In this document: positions 23,725 to 31,325 of the stretch, piece by piece
How positions within the stretch are numbered: the first letter of the stretch is position 1
How the letters are laid out: every line of letters starts with the position of its first letter
NCBI GenBank assembly: GCA_022827185.1
Contig: JAJDTM010000036.1
Coordinates: forward strand, 1 to 47,700
From: Candidatus Poribacteria bacterium
GTDB taxonomy: Bacteria; Poribacteria; WGA-4E; WGA-3G
Direction of reading: 5' to 3'
DNA length: 47,700 nt
Program-made: the position numbers and the translations under genes
The notes under the pieces: model-generated
Seen by the model: the letters and a program-made list of their open reading frames with translations, nothing else
Databases searched by the model: none
Told to the model about the DNA's origin: nothing

Positions 23725-24789
23725 TTAATATTCCCGTTCAACGAAAAAATGGATTAAAGATAAAAACAGTTGTTTTGCGCGTCCATCATGCAGATGGGTA
23801 AAATTATTCTTAAATCTCCCAGCGGCTTCCCGTAACAGTGCCTGAGATCGCTGTTGTGCGTAGGTAATAGATTTATGTTTTTTCATCAATTGAAGGACAC
23901 TCTCAACCTCTGCCTCTGTTTTTTTGTGGCGCGGACGTGCCATAATGTCAATCACATGTTGTGCTTCGGCAGCGGTACAGGCATTGATAAGATGGATAAG
24001 GACGAGGGTCCGCTTGCCTTCACTAATATCACCGGCGATCTCTTTCCCGTACCTACCGACATCACCGATGAGGTTCAGCACATCGTCTTGAATCTGAAAA
24101 GCGACACCGAGCTCTTTACCGAGTTCAATGAGGCCATCTATTTCAGGTTCACTTGCGCCGCCGATGATTGCCCCGACTCGACACGGTGTAATACAAGTAT
24201 ACCAAGCCGTCTTCTGTATACACATGGTTAGGTAATCGTCCTCATCGAGATCCCAGCGGTTATCGCTGACCCAACTCAATTCAATATGTTGTCCTTCAAC
24301 GACTTGGTTACTGAGTTGTATGAACTCAGATAAGATGCGGAAGGCGAGTTCGTGTCCGAGAATCTCGGTGTTTCGGTGTAGCATCTCCCACATTTTGCAG
24401 TGGAGTGCGTCCCCAACGTTGATTGCCATCGGAATCCCGTGCTTCTGATGCAGACAAGGCTCACCTCTACGCAGCTCGGATCCGTCTTCGATGTCATCGT
24501 GGATGAGGAGCCAATTTTGGAGGAGTTCAAGTGAGGCGGCAGTATTGATGGCGCGCTGTGGGTCTCCGCCGAACGCCTCACACATAAGCATGCAGAGCGC
24601 GGGACGCAACCCTTTTGCTGCGCGGCGTGGATAGTCTAACATCATCTGGTACAACTGATGCACATCCGGGTGCTGATGAGCGGTTGGGAGAAAATCAAAG
24701 ATACAGGCATCAACCTTACTTTTAATCTCGCTGAGGTATGTGGTGACAAGGTGCTTTGTTGGTGAGAGATCCTGTCCAGTTTTCTGCAT
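23725..24789 (-). CDS. Polyprenyl (isoprenyl) diphosphate synthase
   Basis: 354 aa from ATG 24789, which has AAGGA 5 nt upstream; an in-frame ATG at 24840 would add 17 residues but its GGAG is only 2 nt away. The first aspartate-rich motif is D98-D-I-E-D102 within LIHDDIEDGSELRRGEPCLH; the second is QDDVLN (D235-D-x-x-N239), with N in place of the last Asp. GKRTLVLIHLINAC follows. The enzyme condenses isopentenyl diphosphate with allylic diphosphates to make C15-C40+ chains. KGLRPALCMLMCEAFGG is the FARM-proximal lysine/arginine site. Chain length cannot be fixed by eye. Confidence 0.9.
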   Translation of the reverse strand: MQKTGQDLSPTKHLVTTYLSEIKSKVDACIFDFLPTAHQHPDVHQLYQMMLDYPRRAAKGLRPALCMLMCEAFGGDPQRAINTAASLELLQNWLLIHDDIEDGSELRRGEPCLHQKHGIPMAINVGDALHCKMWEMLHRNTEILGHELAFRILSEFIQLSNQVVEGQHIELSWVSDNRWDLDEDDYLTMCIQKTAWYTCITPCRVGAIIGGASEPEIDGLIELGKELGVAFQIQDDVLNLIGDVGRYGKEIAGDISEGKRTLVLIHLINACTAAEAQHVIDIMARPRHKKTEAEVESVLQLMKKHKSITYAQQRSQALLREAAGRFKNNFTHLHDGRAKQLFLSLIHFFVEREY

Positions 24790-24908
24790 CGCTTTCCTTA
24801 CATTTCGCGCCGTTTTTTTATTTAATTCAGCCCCTCCCATATCTCCTCGGGTACTTGAGCATGAACACCCGACGCTATCAAGGGTCGGTTTACGGATTTT
24901 GCTTTAAA

Positions 24909-24937
24909 ATTATACCATACTCTGCGGTGAAAATCAA
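24909..24937 (-). promoter_or_regulatory. Sigma70-type promoter for the polyprenyl synthase gene
   Basis: On the minus strand TTGATT (24932-24937), 17-bp spacer, TATAAT (24909-24914). The leader would be about 60 nt to the upstream ATG or 113 nt to ATG 24789. Confidence 0.75.
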
Positions 24938-24950
24938 ATTTTTCGTTGAG

Positions 24951-25062
24951 AAGGATTATAACCTCAGGACTTACACATTTTTCTATGATAACCTATGTAT
25001 TACGCAACGCTGGCGGGGTTTCAAACCCCGACTGCAAGGGGGATACGTAAGGATTATAACCT
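24951..25062. repeat. Palindrome-bearing insert between 14-bp direct repeats
   Basis: AAGGATTATAACCT occurs at 24951-24964 and 25049-25062. The 84 bp between contain the perfect palindrome CGGGGTTT-C-AAACCCCG at 25014-25030. The layout resembles a small inserted element with a long target duplication, or a repeat-mediated duplication. Nothing else is seen in 24841-25108. Confidence 0.55.
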
Positions 25063-25108
25063 ATTAGGCACTTTGCAAGTATTCTGACCCTTCTCATCCG
25101 CAATGCCG

Positions 25109-25345
25109 CTACGCTTCATCTAAATCGATTGCGACGAATCGGTATCCGAGGGGTTTTATCCGTTCAACTAAGGTTTCCCGCAATTGGAGGGCACGCGCAA
25201 ATTGGGCATCTGAGACCTGTATCCGTAGAACAGGGTCGTGGTCAAAGAGCGAAACATCTTCAATCTGGAATTCGTGGAGAATCTGTTGGATTTGTGTTAA
25301 TGCTGCAGGGTTCTCGTCTTGCCCTGGATTGTTATCTTTTCCCAT
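25109..25345 (-). CDS. Small protein resembling the LarE C-terminal tail
   Basis: 78 aa from ATG 25345, which lies 1 nt after the SDR stop codon (TAAAATG), implying translational coupling. The frame is open further upstream but overlaps the SDR gene. VLRIQVSDAQFARALQLRETL followed by VERIKPLGYRFVAIDLDEA resembles the C-terminal strand-helix-strand unit of LarE/ExsB-like sulfur transferases (RIEVPPED ... LKALGFxYVTLDLxG). No ATP-pyrophosphatase domain is present. Homology is by motif recall and modest. Confidence 0.55.
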   Translation of the reverse strand: MGKDNNPGQDENPAALTQIQQILHEFQIEDVSLFDHDPVLRIQVSDAQFARALQLRETLVERIKPLGYRFVAIDLDEA

Positions 25346-25346
25346 T

Positions 25347-26153
25347 TTAGGAACGCCGCCTCCAGTCGCTACCCGCCATGAACCCACCATCAACAAAGAC
25401 CATTTGACCTGTGACAAAGTCGGAGGCGTTAGACGCGAAGAAGATTGTCAAACCTGCCAAGTCTTCAGGCTCACCCCACCGATATGCGGGTGTCCGATTG
25501 AGGATCCATTCATTTCGATTGTCTTCACGTGCGGGGGCAGTCATCTCGGTTCTGATAAAACCGGGTGCGATGCCGTTCACTTGGATGTTATATTCTGCCC
25601 ATTCCACAGCGAGCAGTTTTGTTAATTGGAGCAGACCGCCTTTCGCTGCCGTGTAGGCGACACTCGTTGGCAGCCCGATGGCTGAGGTAAGTGACAAGGT
25701 ATTGATGACTTTACCTGATTGCTGTGCTTTCATGACATTACCGCAGGCTTTCGCGAGAAAGAACGCGCCTTTCAGATTAACATCTGTAACGAAGTCCCAA
25801 TCCGCCTCGGTGAACTCCATTGCGGGATTGCGTATATTGACACCGGCGTTGTTGACGAGCACATCAAGTCTACCGAAGGTTTCCACAGTCTGTGCGACGA
25901 GTGCGTCAATTTCTTCGAGATTGCCGACATCCGCCTGAATTGGAAGGATTTTTCTGCCGGTTTCGTTGGTTATTTGTTCAGCGATGGGTGTCAATGTGTC
26001 TATTTTTCGCCCGACAATAGCGAGATCAGACCCAGCCCCTGCGAGTCCCTCTGCCATTGCGAGTCCGATCCCGCGACTCGCCCCCGTGACGATGCTCACC
26101 TTATCGTCTAATTGAAATTGCTGGATCATACCTGCAGCAGATTTTTGATTCAT
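25347..26153 (-). CDS. Short-chain dehydrogenase/reductase, gluconate 5-dehydrogenase/KduD-like
   Basis: 268 aa. Classical SDR: SIVTGASRGIGLAMAEGLAG for NAD(P), VNNAGVNIRNP, a catalytic serine in LSLTSAIG, YTAAK for the Tyr-Lys pair, NGIAPGFIRTEM and DFVTGQMVFVDGGFMAG. Closest family feel is gluconate 5-dehydrogenase or 2-deoxy-D-gluconate 3-dehydrogenase, which interconvert sugar acids. GGAG lies about 7 nt before ATG. A second Met at residue 9 could also start. It is followed immediately by the LarE-tail-like gene. Confidence 0.9.
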   Translation of the reverse strand: MNQKSAAGMIQQFQLDDKVSIVTGASRGIGLAMAEGLAGAGSDLAIVGRKIDTLTPIAEQITNETGRKILPIQADVGNLEEIDALVAQTVETFGRLDVLVNNAGVNIRNPAMEFTEADWDFVTDVNLKGAFFLAKACGNVMKAQQSGKVINTLSLTSAIGLPTSVAYTAAKGGLLQLTKLLAVEWAEYNIQVNGIAPGFIRTEMTAPAREDNRNEWILNRTPAYRWGEPEDLAGLTIFFASNASDFVTGQMVFVDGGFMAGSDWRRRS

Positions 26154-26222
26154 GTTTCGACTCCAATTTCAGACTGAAATTAATAATCCAAGCCACCTAT
26201 TTATTTTCACTACGAAGCAATA

Positions 26223-26290
26223 GCACTCCGCTGGAGTGCGGGAGTTTGAACACGCCGTTTTCTATAGACATATCACCCCTCTGGGGTGGG
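26223..26290. repeat. Two-hairpin composite repeat, copy 1
   Basis: GCACTCC-GCT-GGAGTGC (26223-26239), a spacer with TTTTCTATAGA, and CACCCC-TCT-GGGGTG (26274-26288). The same arrangement with a shared spacer sequence occurs at 43069-43136. Confidence 0.8.
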
Positions 26291-26365
26291 AAAAGCAGCT
26301 GAAAACCTCATTGAAATACGCAGAAACACCAAAGTCTGTTAGTAGCAACTTGGGGTAATTCATAA

Positions 26366-27571
26366 TTAATCAGCGAGTTCGCCCTGACCTGTCAGTTCAA
26401 ACAATTCTTCGCCGTCAATAGCCTTTATTTTTCCATTATGTTCCTGAGTGAGGGAAACAAGTAACTCCGCGCCGAGTGAGCGCTTCAGGTCAATTTCAAG
26501 CCCAACAACATAGATAGCGGCGTTGTTGCGATTATGTTCACGGACAATGTCAAGGATTTTTTGCGTATTTGTTTCAATATGTAATGAATTATCCGCGTCT
26601 GTCTGCGGCACGCCATCTGTTATCAAAACAACAACAGTGGGTTCAAATGCTAAGGCTGCCTCAATTGCAGAAAGAATGTTAGTGTCCCTATTATTTTGAA
26701 TACTCTCAGGTGTGAATCCATCAAGATATCTGAAAGCACGTTCTATGTTTGCGGCACTTGCTGAGAGCATTCTCTTGCTCATTGCTTTCGCTGTGTGAGA
26801 AAATACTACAATGTTAAATGTATCATCATTGCCCAACATCATTAGAGAATCCTTGAGAGAATCTTTCGCTAATGGTAATTTTCTCATTCCGGCTGCCTGC
26901 ATGCTTGCAGTGATATCCAGACAATAAACAACATCTTTGGGACCGCCGAATTCACCGAGGAAATCGATGATACCGAGGCGGTCAGAGGTCCCGGATCTTC
27001 CGCCACCCCCGAGGAGACCATCACCGCCGCCCTGTCCGTCGCCACGGAATCGTCCCATTCCATCGCCTTTTGCGCGAACTCTACCTGTAACGAGACCCCG
27101 ACCATCGGTACGTCCGGGTTGTGCGACTAACCGGCTGAGGTTTGAGGCTTCCGCATCGCGCAATTGGGCATCCGTCATAACATCAGGAATGACTTCACTC
27201 AAGGGTGCCTTGTTGACTTCCACATCTTCGAGGACAACGCGCGGGCTGAGTTTGACGACCTCATCTATCTTGTTTCGAGCGGCTTCAATTTTCCTGTCCA
27301 TTGCATCTCTGGCGAGTTTCTGGTTTGGATCCAGCAGTTTTTTCGTGAGCGGTGGTTTGGGTTTCTGCTTCCGCTTCTTAGGTGCATCGAGATCGTTAAG
27401 CAAATCAACAGCAAAGAGATCTGTATCTTCCTCGGCGAGTTGATTCAACGGGAGGAAAAGATAGACGATAGCAATAATCAGGTGTAGGATAAGAGACAAT
27501 AAGATGACAGATCGCATCCGATTTTTACGCCGCTGTGCGTCAATTCGCCAATTCAACAGTTGATTTAACAC
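26366..27571 (-). CDS. Membrane-anchored von Willebrand factor A domain protein with TonB-like linker
   Basis: 401 aa. GTG 27571 is chosen because GGGGAGG lies 8 nt upstream; the frame is open further but without a ribosome site. A single membrane segment (VILLSLILHLIIAIVYLFL) near residue 20-40 is followed by a Lys/Pro-rich linker (PKKRKQKPKPPLTKK), a helical region, a Gly-rich hinge (GDGQGGGDGLLGGGGRSG) and a VWA domain. The MIDAS-like set is D219-x-T221-x-S223, a Thr in RDTNIL and Asp in VLITDGVP. The order resembles TonB/ExbD-like anchoring followed by a periplasmic VWA module. VWA domains bind protein partners through a metal; the partner is unknown. Confidence 0.82.
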   Translation of the reverse strand: MLNQLLNWRIDAQRRKNRMRSVILLSLILHLIIAIVYLFLPLNQLAEEDTDLFAVDLLNDLDAPKKRKQKPKPPLTKKLLDPNQKLARDAMDRKIEAARNKIDEVVKLSPRVVLEDVEVNKAPLSEVIPDVMTDAQLRDAEASNLSRLVAQPGRTDGRGLVTGRVRAKGDGMGRFRGDGQGGGDGLLGGGGRSGTSDRLGIIDFLGEFGGPKDVVYCLDITASMQAAGMRKLPLAKDSLKDSLMMLGNDDTFNIVVFSHTAKAMSKRMLSASAANIERAFRYLDGFTPESIQNNRDTNILSAIEAALAFEPTVVVLITDGVPQTDADNSLHIETNTQKILDIVREHNRNNAAIYVVGLEIDLKRSLGAELLVSLTQEHNGKIKAIDGEELFELTGQGELAD

Positions 27572-27666
27572 GGTTCGGTCCTCCCCATTTTGTTCACTTT
27601 TGATATATATGTCTCGGCAATTATATTTTTTCGGGAACAAGGATAGATTTCGGAGATTTGTGGTGT

Positions 27667-28185
27667 CTATGTTCCCGCTGCAATTTGTTCATTTTCAAAA
27701 GCCTGAATCCACGTTTTGCCTTCCTGTGTGAGTTCGTAGTAGGTGTGATTGCGGTGCTTAATCCATTTACCTTTGACGATATTCTTGCGATATTGGATAA
27801 TACGTCCTTCAACGCGTTTCAAGCCGCCGAGTTCTCTCAATTTGCGATGTCGCTGGTGCATCTCTTCAAGCGGAATCCGCAAGGCTTCAGCGACAACAAT
27901 AGAATAGTCCATTCCGAATTCTTGATGGTGTTTGAGAATAAAGTAGTCGGTCTCATCAAGTTCAGCGAATTCAGGGGCAATCTCAACTGGATCCGCCGAA
28001 CTCTCGGTTGTCTGAATCTCAGCCCATGTTACTGCTAATAACCGCTCTGGTCGTAAGCCCTGCACGGCATTGCAAGTCGTGTGATGGACCGCAATAGTGC
28101 CATCTTCCTTGAAATAGCCGGTAATCGGATCATTTTCTTCCGGGAGACAGCACTTGGCAATCTTATAGGTGAGTTCAGGTGTCAT
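27667..28185 (-). CDS. RelA/SpoT-type Cys domain fused to a winged-helix domain (DUF2250-like)
   Basis: 172 aa. The first ~50 residues read KIAKCCLPEENDPITGYF and TIAVHHTTCNAVQGLRPERL, closely following the conserved-cysteine (CC/zinc-finger) domain of RelA/SpoT proteins, with C12-C13, H34-H35 and C38. No synthetase, hydrolase or TGS domain is present. Residues ~75-165 (LDETDYFILKHHQEFGMDYS, LRELGGLKRVEGRIIQYRK, NHTYYELTQEGKTWI) look like a winged-helix DNA-binding domain of the DUF2250 kind. It may be a regulator that senses ribosome, metal or metabolite state. The start is supported only by a weak GAGA. Confidence 0.7.
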   Translation of the reverse strand: MTPELTYKIAKCCLPEENDPITGYFKEDGTIAVHHTTCNAVQGLRPERLLAVTWAEIQTTESSADPVEIAPEFAELDETDYFILKHHQEFGMDYSIVVAEALRIPLEEMHQRHRKLRELGGLKRVEGRIIQYRKNIVKGKWIKHRNHTYYELTQEGKTWIQAFENEQIAAGT

Positions 28186-28229
28186 ATCTCTGTCTCGACT
28201 TACGTAAAAAGCAGTAATTTCAGCATTTA

Positions 28230-28395
28230 AACCCCCTAAAGAATCAGAATCAACGGTATGAATGCCTTATGGGCATTCACCGGGTATGAATGCCTTATGG
28301 GCATTCCCCGCCCCTTATCAGGGGGGACTTTAAGAGGCGTAGATATTTGAATGTCTTTAACCCCCTAAATCCCCCTTATCAGGGGGACTTTGAAA
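28230..28395. repeat. Nested repeats: GAATGCC hairpins inside a CCCCCTTATCAGGGGG element
   Basis: Two copies of GGTATGAATGCCTTATGGGC-type 24-mers at 28255-28278 and 28283-28306 (28-bp period) each form GAATGCC-TTAT-GGGCATTC hairpins. They sit between AACCCCCTAAA (28230-28240) and CCCCTTATCAGGGG (28311-28324), splitting a repeat whose intact form follows at about 28358-28391. The G/C hairpin flanked by AAAG and TTT may also terminate purD transcription. Confidence 0.85.
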
Positions 28396-28404
28396 GTCCT
28401 ATCA

Positions 28405-29679
28405 TTATAGTTTTTCTAATGCCCGATATCCGATGTCGCTGCGTGCATGTGCCTTATCAAAATGAATCGCAGCGACCCCTTGATATGCGCGTTGGATTGC
28501 ATCATGCAATCCGCCAGCGACAGCCGTGACACCTAACACTCTACCGCCTGCTGTGACAATGTTTGCGCCCTCCTGTTTTGTGCCAGCATGAAAGACGGTA
28601 ACACCTTCAATCGCATCCGCATCTTCAAGTCCGGTAATCACCTCACCTGTCTCGTACGGGTCGGGATACCCACCGGAAGCCATAACGACACACGCTGCAG
28701 CCTCATCATGCCATTGTACGTCAGTGTGCTGTGCGAGCGTTCCGTCAATACACGCCATCAACAGAGGCACCAGATCGCTTTTGAGACGCGGTAAGAGGAC
28801 TTGTGCCTCTGGATCTCCAAAACGGCAGTTGAATTCAAGGACTTTCGGTCCGGTATCTGTAATCATTAATCCGACATAAAGTACACCTTTGAACGGACTG
28901 CCGATGTCCGCCATGCCGTTGACAGTAGGGTAGACGACGTGGTTCATGACATAGTTGTGTAGTTCTGGTGTGATAACAGGTGCTGGCGAGTACGCGCCCA
29001 TGCCCCCTGTATTTTTTCCGGTGTCCGCGTCATGCGACATTTTATGGTCCTGTGAAGAAACAAACGGGAGACAGTGTGTACCGTCGGTTAGGACAGTAAA
29101 GGAGGCTTCTTCGCCGATCAGTTCTTCTTCAATGACAACGCTATCACCTGCATCTCCGAATGCCCTATCAACCAAAATAGTTGTGACAGCCTGCAACGCC
29201 TCTTTGAAGGTGCGTCCGGGGATAACGCCCTTTCCCGCAGCGAGTCCATTGGCTTTGACGAAAACAGGTGCATTGCGATCTTCGATATAAGCCATCGCTG
29301 CTTCGGTATCCGTAAACGTCTGGTGTTCTGCTGTCGGGATTCCATTTTTGAGCATTAGCTGCTTGGCGAAATCCTTGCTCGCTTCTAAGCGTGCTGCGCG
29401 TTTATCGGGTCCAAATGCTTTCAGACCGCGTTCATTGCACACATCAACGATGCCTTCAGCTAACGGTGCTTCAGGACCAACAACGGTTAGTGCTATGTTC
29501 TCAGATTCCGCCCAATCTGCCAAGTCGGTCAATCGATCCGGCATAGGGATAGATTCTGCGATTTGTGCGATGCCGGCATTACCGGGCGCGCAATAGATTT
29601 TTTTTACGAGTTCGCTCTGTGCAAGTTTCCAGACGAGCGTGTGTTCGCGACCGCCCTGCCCGACAACCAGAATTTTCAT
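28405..29679 (-). CDS. purD: Phosphoribosylamine-glycine ligase (GARS)
   Basis: 424 aa from ATG 29679, spaced 7 nt from AGGA; an earlier ATG two codons upstream is possible. MKILVVGQGGREHTLVWKLA is the PurD N-terminus. ATP-grasp features include VFVKANGLAAGKGVIPG, EEELIGEEASFTVLTDG, QDHKMSHDADTGKNTGGMGAYSPAP and LEFNCRFGDPEAQVLLPRL. The enzyme joins glycine to phosphoribosylamine in purine synthesis. No other pur gene is in view. It has its own promoter divergent from the toxin-antitoxin operon. Confidence 0.97.
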   Translation of the reverse strand: MKILVVGQGGREHTLVWKLAQSELVKKIYCAPGNAGIAQIAESIPMPDRLTDLADWAESENIALTVVGPEAPLAEGIVDVCNERGLKAFGPDKRAARLEASKDFAKQLMLKNGIPTAEHQTFTDTEAAMAYIEDRNAPVFVKANGLAAGKGVIPGRTFKEALQAVTTILVDRAFGDAGDSVVIEEELIGEEASFTVLTDGTHCLPFVSSQDHKMSHDADTGKNTGGMGAYSPAPVITPELHNYVMNHVVYPTVNGMADIGSPFKGVLYVGLMITDTGPKVLEFNCRFGDPEAQVLLPRLKSDLVPLLMACIDGTLAQHTDVQWHDEAAACVVMASGGYPDPYETGEVITGLEDADAIEGVTVFHAGTKQEGANIVTAGGRVLGVTAVAGGLHDAIQRAYQGVAAIHFDKAHARSDIGYRALEKL

Positions 29680-29700
29680 TAGCATATCCTTTTTGATTGT

Positions 29701-29729
29701 ATTGTATCATAAAATGTTCGGAAAATCAA
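29701..29729 (-). promoter_or_regulatory. Sigma70-type promoter for purD
   Basis: TTGATT (29724-29729 on minus), 17-bp spacer, TACAAT (29701-29706). Predicted start near 29694 leaves a very short leader containing the AAAAGGA ribosome site. Confidence 0.75.
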
Positions 29730-29739
29730 GCATTTTTAT

Positions 29740-29768
29740 TTGACAAAGTGTATCGGATAGGTTATGCT
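29740..29768 (+). promoter_or_regulatory. Promoter of the tandem toxin-antitoxin operon
   Basis: TTGACA (29740-29745), 17-bp spacer, TATGCT (29763-29768). It is back to back with the purD promoter, separated by 10 bp. Confidence 0.75.
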
Positions 29769-29794
29769 AATCGTAGGGAGCGGAGAAATCCTGA

Positions 29795-30133
29795 ATGCAT
29801 AACACACACCGACGAGAACTGCAATTCCACAGAACCCAAAACGGAAGAGAACCTTTCACGGAATGGTTTGAATCCATTCGGGATCAGAAAACACGAACCA
29901 GAATTCAAGGACGACTTGACCGACTTCAAACTGGCAATTTTGGTGATTGTCAATCTGTAGGGAGTGGCATTTTTGAACTGCGTCTCCATTTTGGGGGAGG
30001 CTATCGAATTTATTTCGGTGAAGTGGCTAACACAATTGTTCTTCTGCTCTGTGGAGGGGACAAGGCATCGCAGGCACGCGATATTGCGCGCGCAAAAACC
30101 TATTGGCGAGAATATAAGGAGACATATAGATGA
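29795..30133 (+). CDS. RelE/HigB-family toxin, module 1
   Basis: 112 aa. Sequence matches the addiction-module killer protein subfamily of the RelE/ParE/HigB superfamily: FTEWFESIRDQKTRTRIQGR, GNFGDCQSVGSGIFELRLHF, GYRIYFGEV, VLLLCGGDKASQARDIARAK. These toxins are usually ribosome-dependent or free mRNA endonucleases. The stop overlaps the next start by 4 bp (ATGA), and the toxin comes first, as in higBA-type loci. It is about two-thirds identical, by eye, to the module 2 toxin. Confidence 0.9.
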   Translation: MHNTHRRELQFHRTQNGREPFTEWFESIRDQKTRTRIQGRLDRLQTGNFGDCQSVGSGIFELRLHFGGGYRIYFGEVANTIVLLLCGGDKASQARDIARAKTYWREYKETYR

Positions 30134-30540
30134 GAAAACTAAGAACATGGCGCGAATACCTAATCAAGCAACTTGCTGAGGACTGGGATGCGGCACTTGA
30201 CTATATTCAATTCGCAATGGAAGAATACCAGGTGGACGGTGACACCGAAGTATTTCTGTTAGCACTCTACACCTTTGTGGAATCGCAAGGTGGAGCTGCC
30301 GAGGTTGCTAAACGAACCACCATAGCACCAGAAATCCTGTCGAAAATTCTTTCAAGCGAAAAAGCCCCACATCTTGACACACTCGCGGCTGTTCTCAATG
30401 CACTTGGATGTAGACTTGCGATTGTCCCGCTAAAAGCTGACGCGCATGCTACTGCGGATACCGCACCTGTTGTCGAGGTTGAAAGCAAGAAAGTCGGAGA
30501 CTCACAAACGCAATTGATTGAATCAGATTCACCGCAATAA
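30130..30540 (+). CDS. HTH antitoxin, module 1
   Basis: 136 aa. The N-terminal ~40 residues probably contact the toxin; residues ~55-100 form a helix-turn-helix of the addiction-module antidote type (GGAAEVAKRTTIAPEILSKI, LDTLAAVLNALGCRLAIVPL). The acidic, glutamine-rich tail (VEVESKKVGDSQTQLIESDS) is not typical of the ~100 aa family and is shared in character with module 2. It overlaps the toxin by 4 bp, so translation is coupled, and it probably represses the operon. Confidence 0.88.
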   Translation: MRKLRTWREYLIKQLAEDWDAALDYIQFAMEEYQVDGDTEVFLLALYTFVESQGGAAEVAKRTTIAPEILSKILSSEKAPHLDTLAAVLNALGCRLAIVPLKADAHATADTAPVVEVESKKVGDSQTQLIESDSPQ

Positions 30541-30568
30541 CACAGACCCGTTCCACGAAAAATCATCA

Positions 30569-30907
30569 ATGCGTAACATACATCCACGAGAAATAGAAGC
30601 TTATCGAACGCAAAACGGACGTGAACCTTTCACGGAATGGTTTAGCACAATTCGAGATACAAGAGCACAAAGCAGAATTCAGTCCCGACTTGTCTCTCTT
30701 GAACACGGCAATTTTGGCGATTACCGCTCTGTCGGTGGTGGTGTCTTTGAACTCCGTATCCATGTTGGGGCAGGCTATCGGGTCTACTTTGGTGAGGTGG
30801 ATAGAACAATCGTGCTTCTGCTCTGTGGTGGGGACAAGGCATCGCAAACGCGGGACATTCAACGTGCAAAGACCTACTGGCAAGCATACAAGGAGCACCG
30901 AAAATGA
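30569..30907 (+). CDS. RelE/HigB-family toxin, module 2
   Basis: 112 aa from ATG 30569; the open frame extends 17 codons upstream into the preceding antitoxin gene but the ATG aligns exactly with the module 1 toxin. Shared segments include RTQNGREPFTEWF, GNFGD, GYRVYFGEV, TIVLLLCGGDKASQ and RAKTYW, with substitutions concentrated in the helical N-terminal part. It overlaps its antitoxin by 4 bp. The 28-bp gap after module 1 shows no promoter. Confidence 0.9.
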   Translation: MRNIHPREIEAYRTQNGREPFTEWFSTIRDTRAQSRIQSRLVSLEHGNFGDYRSVGGGVFELRIHVGAGYRVYFGEVDRTIVLLLCGGDKASQTRDIQRAKTYWQAYKEHRK

Positions 30908-31311
30908 GAAAATACCGAAAATGGAGAGATATTCTAATTGAACAACTCGCTGCTGACCCAACGGCTGCTATTGGATTTCTCCAAGCAGTCATGGAAGATT
31001 ATCAAGTATTCAGGAACCCCGCTGCTGTGGTGAGTGCAGTCCAAGCGGTAATAGAATCGCAAGGCGGGATTGAGGAAATCGCCAAACGCATCGCTATGGC
31101 ACCAGAAACGCTGTCGAAAATTCTTTCAAGCGAAAAAGCCCTACACCTTGACACGTTTGCGACTATTCTTAAGGCACTTGGGTGCCAACTTTCGATCAAA
31201 CCGCTCAAAAATGAAGAAACTATACCTGACATTGAACTCGCCATCGAAACTGAAAGTACGCAAATCAGAAGCGAAGAGTCCCAATTACCTGAATCAGATT
31301 CATCTCCATAA
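30904..31311 (+). CDS. HTH antitoxin, module 2
   Basis: 135 aa, parallel to module 1: RKYRKWRDILIEQLAADPTA, then the HTH region GGIEEIAKRIAMAPETLSKI and SSEKALHLDTFATILKALGC, then a tail ending in QLPESDSSP. Divergence from the other antitoxin is greater in the N-terminal toxin-contact part than in the HTH, as expected if each antitoxin is specific to its own toxin while sharing an operator. The esterase gene starts 14 bp downstream. Confidence 0.88.
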   Translation: MRKYRKWRDILIEQLAADPTAAIGFLQAVMEDYQVFRNPAAVVSAVQAVIESQGGIEEIAKRIAMAPETLSKILSSEKALHLDTFATILKALGCQLSIKPLKNEETIPDIELAIETESTQIRSEESQLPESDSSP

Positions 31312-31325
31312 CAGAGGAATTAATC

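Noticed and set aside
24756..25067. 103-codon plus-strand open frame
   Set aside because: It begins antisense in the polyprenyl synthase and crosses its promoter and a palindromic repeat; its composition is repeat-like.
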